Source: Frondihabitans sp. PhB188 (GTDB lineage: Bacteria; Actinomycetota; Actinomycetes; Actinomycetales; Microbacteriaceae). Taken from it: a stretch of 64,000 nt of DNA. Below the pieces are notes generated by a model. That model saw only the letters and a program-made list of their open reading frames with translations. It was not told the DNA's origin and did not search any database. Of the stretch, positions 1 through 9,705 are shown piece after piece. Numbering within the stretch: the stretch's first letter is position 1; each line of letters begins with the position of its first letter. The position numbers and the translations under genes are program-made. Location: assembly GCF_003752365.1 (NCBI RefSeq), contig NZ_RJUO01000005.1, forward strand, positions 62,001 through 126,000, given 5' to 3'.

Positions 1-230
1 CGGGCGGAGCCCTGGCGCTCGATGTCGAGCACAGCGCCGAGGCCGGTCACCTCGATGCCCTCCAGCATCTCCGGCAGGGTCTCGACCGCGTAGCCGGCAT
101 CGAGATACCGGTAGAGCTTCGGACTCTGCAGCTCGATCCCCGCGTACCCGGCGGCCTTCGCGTGCTGGATGTCGGTCGCGACGTTTCCGTGGAAGGTCGT
201 CGTCACGTTCATCGAGATCTTGGGGGGCAT
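1..230 (-). CDS. Sugar phosphate isomerase/epimerase (TIM barrel), 3'-truncated
   Basis: Only the first 76 codons are inside the window. The reverse strand reads MPPKISMNVTTTFHGN, then a stretch with ADIQ-like helix and GYAGIELQSPKLYRYLDAGY. This matches the first beta strands of the xylose-isomerase-like TIM-barrel family (IolE/IolH/hydroxypyruvate isomerase type): an N-terminal strand, then A-KAAGYAGIEL. The start is the ATG at 228-230. It is divergent from a LacI regulator at 353, as usual for sugar or polyol catabolic genes. Exact substrate cannot be told from the fragment. Confidence 0.7.
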   Translation of the reverse strand, partial: MPPKISMNVTTTFHGNVATDIQHAKAAGYAGIELQSPKLYRYLDAGYAVETLPEMLEGIEVTGLGAVLDIERQGSA

Positions 231-260
231 GCTGTCCACTTCGTCGTGAGGCTCAGTCCG

Positions 261-289
261 ATTATGCCAGGCTGTTGTCATTTTGTCCT
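261..289 (-). promoter_or_regulatory. Putative promoter of the partial isomerase gene
   Basis: Read on the reverse strand, AGGACA (284-289) is followed after 17 bp by CATAAT (261-266). The -10 matches consensus at 5 of 6 positions and the -35 at 4 of 6. It sits just downstream of the 16-bp palindrome at 296-311, so a bound repressor or activator would lie directly upstream of the -35. Confidence 0.4.
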
Positions 290-295
290 GACATG

Positions 296-311
296 TCTGG
301 ACCGGTCCAGA
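296..311. promoter_or_regulatory. LacI-type operator palindrome
   Basis: A perfect 16-bp palindrome, TCTGGACCGGTCCAGA, lies in the 122-bp divergent region between the partial isomerase and the LacI regulator. Size, symmetry and position fit a LacI-family operator. Binding by the adjacent regulator is inference. Confidence 0.55.
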
Positions 312-352
312 ATACAGCCCGGTCGACAGATCGCAACCCCTACGCTGGACGA

Positions 353-1384
353 ATGACCGTCGACAGATCCTCACCGGGGTCTCGGCGAGCGCCGACGATC
401 CGCGATGTGGCCCAGCGGGCGGGCGTCTCGAAGTCGCTCGTCTCGATGGTCCTCCGTTCCGAACCGGGTGTCAGCCCCGAGCGCAGGACGGCTGTCCTGC
501 AGGCCGTTTCACAGCTCGGCTACGAGCCGAACCGCCTCGCTCGCGCGCTGGCAGGAAACGGCACAGGGGCGGTCGGGATCCTGATCAACGACCTGCGCAA
601 CCCCTGGTACGTCGAGCTCCTCGACGGAATCAGCACAGCCTTCGAGCCTGCCGGTGTCGCACCCCTCATCGTCGACTCGGCGACCAACCAGCGGGTCGGT
701 CGCTCGTCGATCCAGATTCTCATGCGACAGCGCGTCGACGCGATCATCGCCCTCGGTACCTCGGGCGAGGAGGCCGGCCTGACGACGCTCTCTGCGCGCA
801 CTCCGGTCGTCCTCGCGGGCACGTACGACCCTGCGAGCATCGACGCGGATGTCGTCGTGGGCGACGATGTCGCAGGGGCCCGGCTCGCGACGGAGCATCT
901 GATCGCTCTCGGCCACCGCCGCATCGCCTACCTGCGCGGCCCGGAGCTGGTCGGCGAACTGCGCGAGCAGGGGTACCGCGAGGCGATCACGGACGCCGGT
1001 CTCGTCGACATGATCGTCGCCGACGAGGCAGGCGCGATGGAGGAGTCCGGCTATGCGAGCGCCAGACGAGTGCTCGAGGCCATCGTCCGGCCGACCGGTA
1101 TCGTCGCGTACAACGACCTCACGGCGATCGGCGCTCTCTCGGCCGCGCAGGACCTCGGACTCTCATGCCCGGATGACGTGTCGGTGGTGGGCTATGACGA
1201 CACGTACATCGCCGGCATCGGGCGGCTGTCTCTGTCGTCGGTCCGGAACGGCACATTCGACATCGGCGCCATGGCGGCGACATTCGCTCTGGAGCGGATC
1301 GGCGGGTTCGACGGAACAGGGCGGCTGCACCGGGTCCCGTCGTCAGTGGTTGCGAGGCGGACGAGCGGCCCAGCTCCTCTCTAG
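353..1384 (+). CDS. LacI-family transcriptional regulator
   Basis: 343 aa. The N-terminal helix-turn-helix reads TIRDVAQRAGVSKSLVSMVL (about residues 15-34) and is followed by the hinge helix region (GYEPNRLARAL). The rest is a periplasmic-binding-protein-like sensor domain with the typical NDLRNPWYVELLDGI and VVGYDDTYIAGIG segments. An ATG 78 bp further upstream is in frame, but the N-terminus before MTVDRSS looks non-coding and overlaps the palindrome, so the ATG at 353 is preferred. Divergent from the isomerase at 1-230, it probably controls that operon through the palindrome at 296-311. The inducer is unknown. It belongs to the same SKSLVS subfamily as the regulator at 45465. Confidence 0.9.
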   Translation: MTVDRSSPGSRRAPTIRDVAQRAGVSKSLVSMVLRSEPGVSPERRTAVLQAVSQLGYEPNRLARALAGNGTGAVGILINDLRNPWYVELLDGISTAFEPAGVAPLIVDSATNQRVGRSSIQILMRQRVDAIIALGTSGEEAGLTTLSARTPVVLAGTYDPASIDADVVVGDDVAGARLATEHLIALGHRRIAYLRGPELVGELREQGYREAITDAGLVDMIVADEAGAMEESGYASARRVLEAIVRPTGIVAYNDLTAIGALSAAQDLGLSCPDDVSVVGYDDTYIAGIGRLSLSSVRNGTFDIGAMAATFALERIGGFDGTGRLHRVPSSVVARRTSGPAPL

Positions 1385-1394
1385 CCGCGGGGCG

Positions 1395-1556
1395 TCAGCT
1401 GGCGCGCGCAGCGGCCTCCTCGCGGGCCTTCGCCTCCGAGTCGTAGCGCTCCCAGGCCTCGACGGCGAAGGGGTCGGGACGCATCCCCGCGTGGACCGCC
1501 CGGGCGATCTCGTTCGCGTAGGAATCCCTCATGGCCTCGGCTGCTTTCAACGGCAC
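1395..1556 (-). CDS. Small hypothetical protein
   Basis: A short reverse-strand frame of about 45-53 aa ending KAREEAAARAS, rich in Ala, Glu and Arg, probably helical. Possible starts are GTG at 1556, TTG at 1550 and ATG at 1532. It lies 10 bp from the end of the LacI gene, convergent to it. Codon use is acceptable and the sequence (NEIARAVHAGMRPDPFAVEAWERYDSEAK) looks like a real soluble peptide, but I do not recognise a family. The frame upstream of 1556 runs into repeat DNA and is not believed. Confidence 0.4.
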   Translation of the reverse strand: MPLKAAEAMRDSYANEIARAVHAGMRPDPFAVEAWERYDSEAKAREEAAARAS

Positions 1557-1904
1557 GACTACCCCCGGTGTTCGGTGTTCTCGACTCGGAGCCGGTCCCG
1601 CACGGCCCGCAACGTGTCTCTCAGGATCGTCCTCCACCACGCCTGGCCGCGACCCCCAAGCCGGGTCGCACCCGCGGGTGAGCGCGCCCCCACCCGTCGT
1701 ACCCGCGAGGGGTGGGTGTCGAACCCGCCGGATCGGCGCCAACGCGCCGCACCTTCGGAGGGGCTGAGCCGATCCGGCGGGGGCCCAGACCACAACGGAG
1801 GGGCTGAACCGATCCGGCGGGGGCCCTCAGCACGAGACCCCCGACGGAGGCGGATCCCCCGCCCGGGCGACTCCAGCCCCGACCCGGCCCGGCAGGCTGG
1901 AGGC
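1557..1904. repeat. Intergenic repeat region with GATCCGGCGGG core
   Basis: 348 bp without a credible gene. A 31-bp unit starting CGGAGGGGCTGAGCCGATCC occurs at 1756-1786 and again at 1796-1826 with a single difference (period 40 bp). An inverted copy of the core, CCCGCCGGATCGG, lies at 1724-1736, so the copies can pair into hairpins. The same core appears in the tandem array at 51141-51560. This looks like a dispersed intergenic repeat family rather than coding DNA. Confidence 0.6.
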
Positions 1905-2414
1905 ATGACGTCGCGCCGCCGCTCCCGCCCCCTGCTCGTCGCTGCCGGCGTGGGGGTCGTCGCGCTGGGCGTCGCCGCCAAGCTGGCGGTGCCGGGCCTC
2001 GCCGGCGACCTGCTGGGGTCGGCCTGCTACACGGGCCTGCTCGTCGTCGTGCTCGCCGTCGCCCGGCCGAGGTGGCCCGGGCCCGCGCTCGCCGCGGCGG
2101 CGCTCGGGGTGTCGGCGGGAGTCGAGTTCCTGCAGCTCACCGGGGTTCCCGACGCCGTCGCGAACGCGGTGCCGCTGTCGCGGTGGGTGCTCGGGAGCAC
2201 GTTCGAGCCGTCGGACTTTGCGGGGTACGCCGCCGGAGCAGCCCTCGCCTTAGTGCTCGATGCCGTGGTTCACGCGGCCAGCCGCAACCGCACCAGCCGG
2301 TCGTCGTCGTCTCGCGGCGAGCCCCGGCCGTCGGTGTTGTTCGTCAGCACCCAGAGGTCGCCGTCGGGCGACTCCAGCACCGTGCGCAGCCGGCCGAGCT
2401 CCCCCGACAGGTAG
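1905..2414 (+). CDS. DUF2809-family membrane protein
   Basis: 169 aa. Three or four hydrophobic segments (about residues 8-30, 35-55, 58-78 and 105-120) end in EPSDFAGYAAGAALALVLD, the conserved C-terminal segment of DUF2809 proteins. GGCTGGAGG precedes the ATG as a ribosome binding site. Family members are about 120-140 aa. Here the last roughly 45 residues (after AASRNR) are Ser/Arg-rich and overlap, antisense, the 3' end of the convergent dehydrogenase gene by 145 bp, so this tail is probably a run-on with no family counterpart. Function unknown; integral membrane. Confidence 0.7.
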   Translation: MTSRRRSRPLLVAAGVGVVALGVAAKLAVPGLAGDLLGSACYTGLLVVVLAVARPRWPGPALAAAALGVSAGVEFLQLTGVPDAVANAVPLSRWVLGSTFEPSDFAGYAAGAALALVLDAVVHAASRNRTSRSSSSRGEPRPSVLFVSTQRSPSGDSSTVRSRPSSPDR

Positions 2415-3388
2415 TCGTGCGAGGTCGCCGGGTCGGAGACCGGGATGCCCCGCAGCACCTCGCCGCGCAGGTTGGCGACGAAGACGGTCTCGCCGACGAC
2501 CGCCAGGCCGCTCGGGCTCGCGTCGTCGGTCGCCCACTGCTGCACGGGGTCGACGAAGCCCTGCGCCTCGCCGCCGGCGCCCTCCACCTCGGGCCAGCCG
2601 TAGTTCGATCCCGCTTCGATGACGTTCAGCTCGTCCCAGGTGTCCTCGCCGAACTCCGCCGCGAACATCGTGCCGTCGGCCGCCCAGCCGAGGCCCTGCA
2701 CGTTGCGGTGTCCGAGGCTGTACACGAGCGACCCCGCGAACGGGTTGTCGCCCGGAACCTCGCCCTCGCCGGTCATGCGCAGGATCTTGCCGGCGAGCTT
2801 CGACCTGTCCTGCGCATCGGCGCTGGCGCCCGCGTCTCCGACACTCGCGTAGAGCATCCCGTCGGGCCCGAACGCGATGCGGCCGCCGTCGTGGAACGAG
2901 TTCGACGGCAGCCCGTCGAGGATCGTGGTCGCGGAGCCCAGCGCGTAGCTGCCGGCCGACCCGCTCACGGCGAAGCGCTGGATCCGGTTGCCGTCGTCGG
3001 CGGTCGAGTAGACGTACAGGCGCTCGCCGTCGTCGACGGCCAGGCCCAGCAGGCCGGCCTCGCCGCCCGAGGCCACGCCCGGCACGGTGCCGATCGAGCG
3101 GGTGGTCCCGTCGTCGGCGAGCTCGAGGATCCGCCCGGAGTCGCGCTCGCTGATGAGCGGCGTGTCGCCGAGCAGGACGACCGACCACGGCGCGTCGAGG
3201 CCGGTCGCGACATCGGCGGGCGCGCCGACCGGGGCGACCTCGCCCGTGGCCAGGTCGGTCGGGGCGGTGGACGCCGTGCGCTCGGACGTCGTGTCGTCGG
3301 ACGTCGTGTCGTCAGCCGCGCAGCCGGCGACGGCGACGACTCCTGCGACGAGGGCGGCGGACAGAGCGGCTCGGGCTCGGGTTCTCAT
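2270..3388 (-). CDS. PQQ-dependent sugar dehydrogenase (GSDH/sorbosone type) lipoprotein
   Basis: 372 aa. The N-terminus is a lipoprotein signal: MRTRARAALSAALVAG followed by the lipobox AVAGC, then a Ser/Thr/Asp-rich linker. The remainder is a six-bladed beta-propeller of the glucose/sorbosone dehydrogenase family, with landmarks GLDAPWSVVLLGD, EAGLLGLAVD, ASVGDAGA, SLGHRNVQGLGW, EFGEDTWDELN and NYGWPE. Members oxidise aldoses or sorbosone at the outer membrane face using PQQ or act on cell-wall sugars; no PQQ biosynthesis genes are in view. A GGTGGA ribosome binding site lies 8 nt before the ATG. The ATG overlaps the TGA of the small upstream reverse frame (ATGA), suggesting coupling. Confidence 0.88.
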   Translation of the reverse strand: MRTRARAALSAALVAGVVAVAGCAADDTTSDDTTSERTASTAPTDLATGEVAPVGAPADVATGLDAPWSVVLLGDTPLISERDSGRILELADDGTTRSIGTVPGVASGGEAGLLGLAVDDGERLYVYSTADDGNRIQRFAVSGSAGSYALGSATTILDGLPSNSFHDGGRIAFGPDGMLYASVGDAGASADAQDRSKLAGKILRMTGEGEVPGDNPFAGSLVYSLGHRNVQGLGWAADGTMFAAEFGEDTWDELNVIEAGSNYGWPEVEGAGGEAQGFVDPVQQWATDDASPSGLAVVGETVFVANLRGEVLRGIPVSDPATSHDYLSGELGRLRTVLESPDGDLWVLTNNTDGRGSPRDDDDRLVRLRLAA

Positions 3389-3633
3389 GCGGCCATTCCA
3401 CCGTGCCGGGCCGAGTGCAGGCCGAGAGCCGGGTGCTGGACGTTCGGCACGGTCTTGTGGCTCACGGGGCGGGCATAGGATCGTTGCATGACGCGCACCC
3501 TTTTCTCGATGACCCCGACTCGAGCAGGGTCGGAGTCGATGGGCGCCACGTCGACCAGCAGCGCGCCCACCACGAGGGCCGCCGCGATGCGCAGCGCCTG
3601 CCCCCTCGCGTCGAGCTGCTCGTGCGTGTTCAC
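3385..3633 (-). CDS. Small hypothetical protein upstream of the dehydrogenase
   Basis: About 82 aa from a GTG at 3633 (TTG at 3636 is an alternative); the true start is uncertain. It holds one hydrophobic stretch (ALRIAAALVVGALLVDVAP) followed by a basic segment (EKRVRVMQRSYARP). Codon third positions are GC-rich on this strand, unlike the opposing frame over 3488-3655. The TGA stop overlaps the ATG of the sugar dehydrogenase by ATGA, which is the best argument that it is a real, cotranscribed gene. No family recognised. Confidence 0.35.
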   Translation of the reverse strand: MNTHEQLDARGQALRIAAALVVGALLVDVAPIDSDPARVGVIEKRVRVMQRSYARPVSHKTVPNVQHPALGLHSARHGGMAA

Positions 3634-3655
3634 CAAGGTCCAGGGCCAGACGGTG

Positions 3656-3931
3656 ATGCTCAGCCCGTCGACCAGCAGCTCGCTCCACGCCGAGGTCACC
3701 CATTGGACCGACCTCGGGTACGCGGTCGTCCGCTCCGATGCCGGCGAGGTCGTGCTCGAGCGCCGCCGTCTGCTGGGATTCTGCGTCAACGCCGCCCTCA
3801 CGGCCGTGACCGGGCTGCTCTGGCTCGCCTACTGGATCCCCCGCACCCGCCACCCGCGCGTCGACGTCGTGACCCTGACGGTCACGCCCGGCGGCGACGT
3901 CGCCACCTCCGCGGTCCTCGACCGGCGCTGA
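3656..3931 (+). CDS. Hypothetical single-pass membrane protein
   Basis: 91 aa from the ATG at 3656. It has a polar N-terminus, a basic patch LERRRLLGF, one transmembrane helix (about residues 40-60, CVNAALTAVTGLLWLAYWIP), another basic patch (RTRHPR) and a beta-rich C-terminus DVVTLTVTPGGDV. This pattern (short strand, membrane helix, then VTLTVTPDG) is common in small uncharacterised actinobacterial membrane proteins. The same frame is open back to 3488, but that part has poor codon bias and is antisense to a better candidate. Divergent from the small gene at 3633, only 22 bp away. Confidence 0.6.
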   Translation: MLSPSTSSSLHAEVTHWTDLGYAVVRSDAGEVVLERRRLLGFCVNAALTAVTGLLWLAYWIPRTRHPRVDVVTLTVTPGGDVATSAVLDRR

Positions 3932-4027
3932 GCGTCCCCGCGGCGCCGACTCCGGCGCCGCACGGCGCCCGGCCCGCTCCGGTGCATCCGGCGGGAGCCC
4001 CTGGCCACCCGCGACGGCAGTGGCTGC

Positions 4028-4064
4028 CCTAAGTGCTTTAGGTTCGAACCTAACGGTGTTAGGG
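4028..4064. promoter_or_regulatory. Nested palindromic operator for the TetR gene at 4072
   Basis: A perfect 16-bp palindrome TTAGGTTCGAACCTAA spans 4038-4053. It is nested inside a second inverted repeat, CCCTAA (4028-4033) with TTAGGG (4059-4064). It ends 8 bp before the TetR start codon. Such placement is typical of autoregulated TetR operons. Ligand unknown. Confidence 0.65.
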
Positions 4065-4071
4065 TGACGGC

Positions 4072-4659
4072 ATGCCCCGCACCCCGCTCACCCCGCAGAC
4101 GATCGTCGCCGCGGCCGCCGACCTGGCCGACCGCGACGGATTCGACGCCATCGTCGTCTCGGCCGTCGCCCGTCAGCTCGGCGTGCAGACGGCCAGCCTC
4201 TACGGGCACGTGCGCGACCGCGAGGCGATCCTGTCGGGGGTGCAGGAACTCGCCCTCGCCGAACTGGCCGACGCCGTCGGCGCCGCGATCGCCGGCCGCA
4301 GCCGCCGTGACGCCCTCGTCGCGATGGGCGACGCGCAGCGCGACTTCGCCCGCGGCCACCCCGGCCGGTGGGAGTCGCTGCAGCGGCGCGCCGACACGGG
4401 GGTCGTGCGATCCGAGGCCGCAGCCCGCGTGTCAGGGCAGACCGTCGCCGTGCTGCGCGGCTACCGCCTCGCCGACGACGACATCGTGCACGCCGCCCGC
4501 ATGTCGGGCGCGACCGTCGCCGGGTTCGTCGCACTCGAGCGCACCGGCGCCTTCGATCACCGCGACCAGAGCGTCGACGAGTCGTGGCGCCGCTCCATCG
4601 ACGCCCTCGACGTCGTCTTCACCAGCTGGACCCCGAGCGTCGAGGAGGGCGCCTCATGA
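4072..4659 (+). CDS. TetR-family transcriptional regulator
   Basis: 195 aa. The N-terminal HTH is visible as IVAAAADLADRDGFDAIVVSAVARQLGVQTASLYGHVRDREAIL (residues 10-55), here with S-L-Y-G-H-V as the recognition-helix end. The C-terminal half (WHG-type TetR_C domain) includes HPGRWESLQ and ATVAGFVALERTGAF. Its stop overlaps the ATG of the SGNH hydrolase (ATGA), so the two form one operon, probably under the palindrome just upstream. Confidence 0.9.
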   Translation: MPRTPLTPQTIVAAAADLADRDGFDAIVVSAVARQLGVQTASLYGHVRDREAILSGVQELALAELADAVGAAIAGRSRRDALVAMGDAQRDFARGHPGRWESLQRRADTGVVRSEAAARVSGQTVAVLRGYRLADDDIVHAARMSGATVAGFVALERTGAFDHRDQSVDESWRRSIDALDVVFTSWTPSVEEGAS

Positions 4660-5828
4660 TCCCCGTCGACATCACCCCCGCTCTTCTCCGCGGCAGCGCC
4701 ACCCTCGAGCCGAGCGACCGCGGGTTCCGCCTGCACCGCCTGCCCGAATGGGTGCGCACCCGCCACGCCGACGGCCAGCTCACCATGGTCGAGTCGCAGC
4801 CGTCGGGCGTCCGCGTGGCCTTCCGGACCACCGCCACCGCCGTGGAGCTCACCCTCCACCCGACCCGCGTCGCCTACCGGGGCGCCAACCGCCCGCGCGG
4901 GGTCGTCGACCTCCTCGTCGACGGCGCGCTCGTCGCTCGCGACACGATCGCCGGCGGAGACGCCGTCGAGGTCGATCTGACGACCAGCCAGAGCGGGTTC
5001 CGCCAAGGCGAGCCGCACGTCGCGCGCTTCGAAGGACTGCCCGCCGACGACAAGCTCGTCGAGCTCTGGCTGCCGCACAACGAGACCGTCGAGCTCGTGA
5101 CCGTGGCCGCCGATGCGCCCGTGCGGCCCGACGAGACGCGCTCGCCCGTCTGGCTCCACCACGGCAGCTCGATCAGCCACGGCTCGAACGCCGCCTTCCC
5201 CAGCGAGATCTGGCCCGCGATCGCCGCCCGGCGCGCCGGCGTCGATCTGCAGAGCCTCGGCTTCGGCGGCAGCGCCCTCGTCGACCCGTTCATGGCCCGG
5301 GTCATGCGCGACACCCCGGCCGACGTGATCAGCGTGAAGCTCGGCATCAACGTCGTGAACGCCGATGCGATGCGCCTGCGGGCGTTCACCCCGGCGGTGC
5401 ACGGGTCCCTGGACACGATCCGCGACGGCCACCCCGACACGCCCCTGCTGCTCGTGTCGCCCCTCTTCTGCGGCATCCACGAGTCGACGCCCGGGCCCGG
5501 AGCCTTCGACCCGGCATCGATCGGAACAGACCAGATCCGCTTCATCGCCACCGGCGACCCGGCCGAGGCCGCCGCCGGGCGCCTGACGCTCGAGGTGATC
5601 CGGCGCGAGCTCGAGGCCGTCGCCGCGAGTCGCTCCGACGACCCGGACCTCCACTTCCTCGACGGGCTCGACCTGTTCGCAGCCGCCGACGCAGCAGAGC
5701 TCCCTCTGCCCGACGGCCTCCACCCCGGCCCCGAGGCCCACCGCCGCATCGGCGAGCGGTTCGCCGACCGGGCATTCGGCACCGAAGGCCCCTTCGAGAG
5801 AGTGGCACGTGCACTCTCCGCGAAATAG
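4656..5828 (+). CDS. SGNH/GDSL-family hydrolase with N-terminal jelly-roll domain
   Basis: 390 aa. Residues about 1-160 form a beta-rich domain (FRLHRLPEWVRTRH, LTMVESQPSGVRV) as in SsfX3-like esterases. Residues 160-390 carry the SGNH blocks: block I HHGSSISHGSNA (nucleophile Ser), block II GFGGSAL (Gly), block III KLGINVVN (Asn) and block V DGLHPG (Asp/His). It is therefore a predicted esterase or acetyl hydrolase, probably on carbohydrate or secondary-metabolite esters. No signal peptide, so cytoplasmic. Start overlaps the TetR stop by 4 nt. Confidence 0.88.
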   Translation: MIPVDITPALLRGSATLEPSDRGFRLHRLPEWVRTRHADGQLTMVESQPSGVRVAFRTTATAVELTLHPTRVAYRGANRPRGVVDLLVDGALVARDTIAGGDAVEVDLTTSQSGFRQGEPHVARFEGLPADDKLVELWLPHNETVELVTVAADAPVRPDETRSPVWLHHGSSISHGSNAAFPSEIWPAIAARRAGVDLQSLGFGGSALVDPFMARVMRDTPADVISVKLGINVVNADAMRLRAFTPAVHGSLDTIRDGHPDTPLLLVSPLFCGIHESTPGPGAFDPASIGTDQIRFIATGDPAEAAAGRLTLEVIRRELEAVAASRSDDPDLHFLDGLDLFAAADAAELPLPDGLHPGPEAHRRIGERFADRAFGTEGPFERVARALSAK

Positions 5829-5832
5829 TGCA
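5810..5832. promoter_or_regulatory. Inverted repeat operator before TetR/MFS operon
   Basis: TGCACT (5810-5815) and AGTGCA (5827-5832) form a 6-bp inverted repeat with an 11-bp spacer, overlapping the stop codon of the hydrolase and ending 11 bp before the TetR start at 5844. Probable autoregulatory site for that TetR; inference from position and symmetry. Confidence 0.5.
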
Positions 5833-5843
5833 ATCATTCATCG

Positions 5844-8131
<2,288 letters not shown>

Positions 8132-8224
8132 ATGGTGCCCTCGGGCGTGAGCGCCTCCGTCGAGCACGACCTCGTCGGCCAGGTGCTCGACGAGCATCGC
8201 GCCCGCCGCCTGTAGCCTGCGTCC

Positions 8225-9538
8225 ATGAAGCTCGCGATCCTCGGCGGCGGCGGGTTCCGCGTGCCGCTCGTCTTCTCGGCCCTCGTCGGCGACGACGCGA
8301 CCATCGACAGCGTCTCGCTGTACGACACCTCGGCCGAGCGCCTGGCGGTCATCGTCCACGTGCTCGAGCAGATCCGCCCGTCCGGTCACCCGATCCGGAT
8401 CGAGCCGACGACCGTGCTCGACGAGGCGCTCGCGGGGGCCTCCTTCGTGTTCTCGGCCGTCCGGGTCGGCGGCACGGCGGGGCGCGCGGCCGACGAGCAC
8501 GCGGCACTCGACCTCGGCGTGCTCGGCCAGGAGACCACCGGCCCCGGCGGAATCGCCTACGCGCTCCGCACCATCCCCGTCGCCATGCACGTCGCCGAGC
8601 GGGTGGCGGCGGTGTGCCCGACGGCGTACGTCATCAACTTCACGAACCCGGCGGGCATGATCACCGAGGCGATGCAGACCGTTCTCGGCGACCGCGTCAT
8701 CGGCATCTGCGACACCCCGAGCGGCCTGGGCCGTCGCCTCGCGGAGCTCCACGGCGTCGAGCCCGCCCGCGTCCACCTCGACTACGTGGGCCTCAACCAC
8801 CTGGGCTGGCTGCGCCACGCGACGGTCGACGGCCGCGACCTCGTCGCCGAGACCCTCGCCGACGAGGCGCTCCTGGGCGGCCTCGAGGAGGCAGGCGTCT
8901 TCGGCGTCGACTGGCTGCGCACCCTCGGCTCGCTGCCGAACGAGTACCTGCACTACTACTACGACGATCGCGACGCTGTGGCGGCGATCACCGCGCAGCC
9001 CGCCACCCGCGGCGACTACCTGCACGAGCAGCAGCACCGGTTCTACGAGACCGTCGCCGCCGACCCCCTCGTCGCGTTGGACGCCTGGCACCGCACCCGG
9101 CTCGACCGCGAGGCGACCTACATGCAGGAGGCGCGCGCCGACGACGAGCAGCGCCCGAGCCTCGACGGAGGCGGCTACGAGCGGGTCGCGCTCGACGTCA
9201 TGCGGGCCATCGCCTTCGACGAGCGGGCGACGATGATCGTGAACGTGCGCAACGACACCGTCCTGCCGACCCTGCCACCCGACGCGGTGATCGAGGTGCC
9301 GTGCCTGGTCGACGCGGCCGGAGCGCACCCGCTCGCCACGACGGCGCCCGGCCCCACCGAGGCCGGCCTGATGCTCCAGATGAAGGGCGTCGAGCAGCTG
9401 ACGATCCGCGCCGCCCTGGAGCGCGACCGCCGCCTGGCCTTCACGGCGCTGGCGCTGCACCCGCTCGTCCCGTCGACCCGCCTCGCCGGCTCGCTCCTCG
9501 AGGCGTACGAGCGCAACACCCCCGGCCTGTTCAGCTAG
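8225..9538 (+). CDS. Glycoside hydrolase family 4 (6-phospho-beta-glucosidase type)
   Basis: 437 aa. GH4 enzymes hydrolyse phospho-glycosides through an NAD- and Mn-dependent redox mechanism. Visible are the Rossmann start LAILGGGGFRVP (residues 3-14), GQETTGPGGIAYALRT (101-116), NFTNPAG (138-144), the metal-ligand cysteine C162 in GICDTP, and the metal-ligand histidine H192 in GLNHLGW. VPCLVDAAGAHPL in the C-terminal half is typical of the 6-phospho-beta-glucosidase branch. Length is normal. No PTS genes lie nearby, so the source of the phospho-sugar is not shown. Confidence 0.9.
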   Translation: MKLAILGGGGFRVPLVFSALVGDDATIDSVSLYDTSAERLAVIVHVLEQIRPSGHPIRIEPTTVLDEALAGASFVFSAVRVGGTAGRAADEHAALDLGVLGQETTGPGGIAYALRTIPVAMHVAERVAAVCPTAYVINFTNPAGMITEAMQTVLGDRVIGICDTPSGLGRRLAELHGVEPARVHLDYVGLNHLGWLRHATVDGRDLVAETLADEALLGGLEEAGVFGVDWLRTLGSLPNEYLHYYYDDRDAVAAITAQPATRGDYLHEQQHRFYETVAADPLVALDAWHRTRLDREATYMQEARADDEQRPSLDGGGYERVALDVMRAIAFDERATMIVNVRNDTVLPTLPPDAVIEVPCLVDAAGAHPLATTAPGPTEAGLMLQMKGVEQLTIRAALERDRRLAFTALALHPLVPSTRLAGSLLEAYERNTPGLFS

Positions 9539-9648
9539 CCGGCGGCGGGCGGCCAGTTCCTGCGCCCCAGCACGGATGTTTCGCGCAGGTTACGCCCGGT
9601 TGCAGCCCGATTGGCCAGGCCGTGTCGAACCCGGGCACCCTGAGACGT

Positions 9649-9675
9649 CGCCGAGTCACCACGAGACGCTCGGCG
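9649..9675 (+). promoter_or_regulatory. Leader hairpin upstream of metQ
   Basis: CGCCGAG (9649-9655) pairs with CTCGGCG (9669-9675) across a 13-nt loop, ending about 30 nt before the metQ ATG. It could be part of a leader control element, but I could not recognise the conserved cores of the SAM-I or SAM-IV riboswitches around it. Confidence 0.3.
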
Positions 9676-9705
9676 AATTCTCACCGCACCGGAAAGAGGC
9701 CCGCC

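Noticed and set aside
1557-1793. Upstream extension of the small gene at 1395
   Set aside because: The frame runs through the repeat region and changes to Pro/Arg low-complexity sequence.
3488-3655. N-terminal extension of the membrane protein at 3656
   Set aside because: Ser/Thr/Ala-rich with weak codon bias and antisense to a better candidate frame.
8132-8224. Reverse-strand remnant reading AGAMLVEHLADEVVLDGG
   Set aside because: It looks protein-like for about 25 residues but is too short to assign, with no start or partner; could be a decayed gene end or chance.
9539-9705. SAM riboswitch upstream of metQ
   Set aside because: Only one simple hairpin can be drawn; the conserved SAM-I and SAM-IV core sequences were not recognised. 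A covariance-model search would be decisive.
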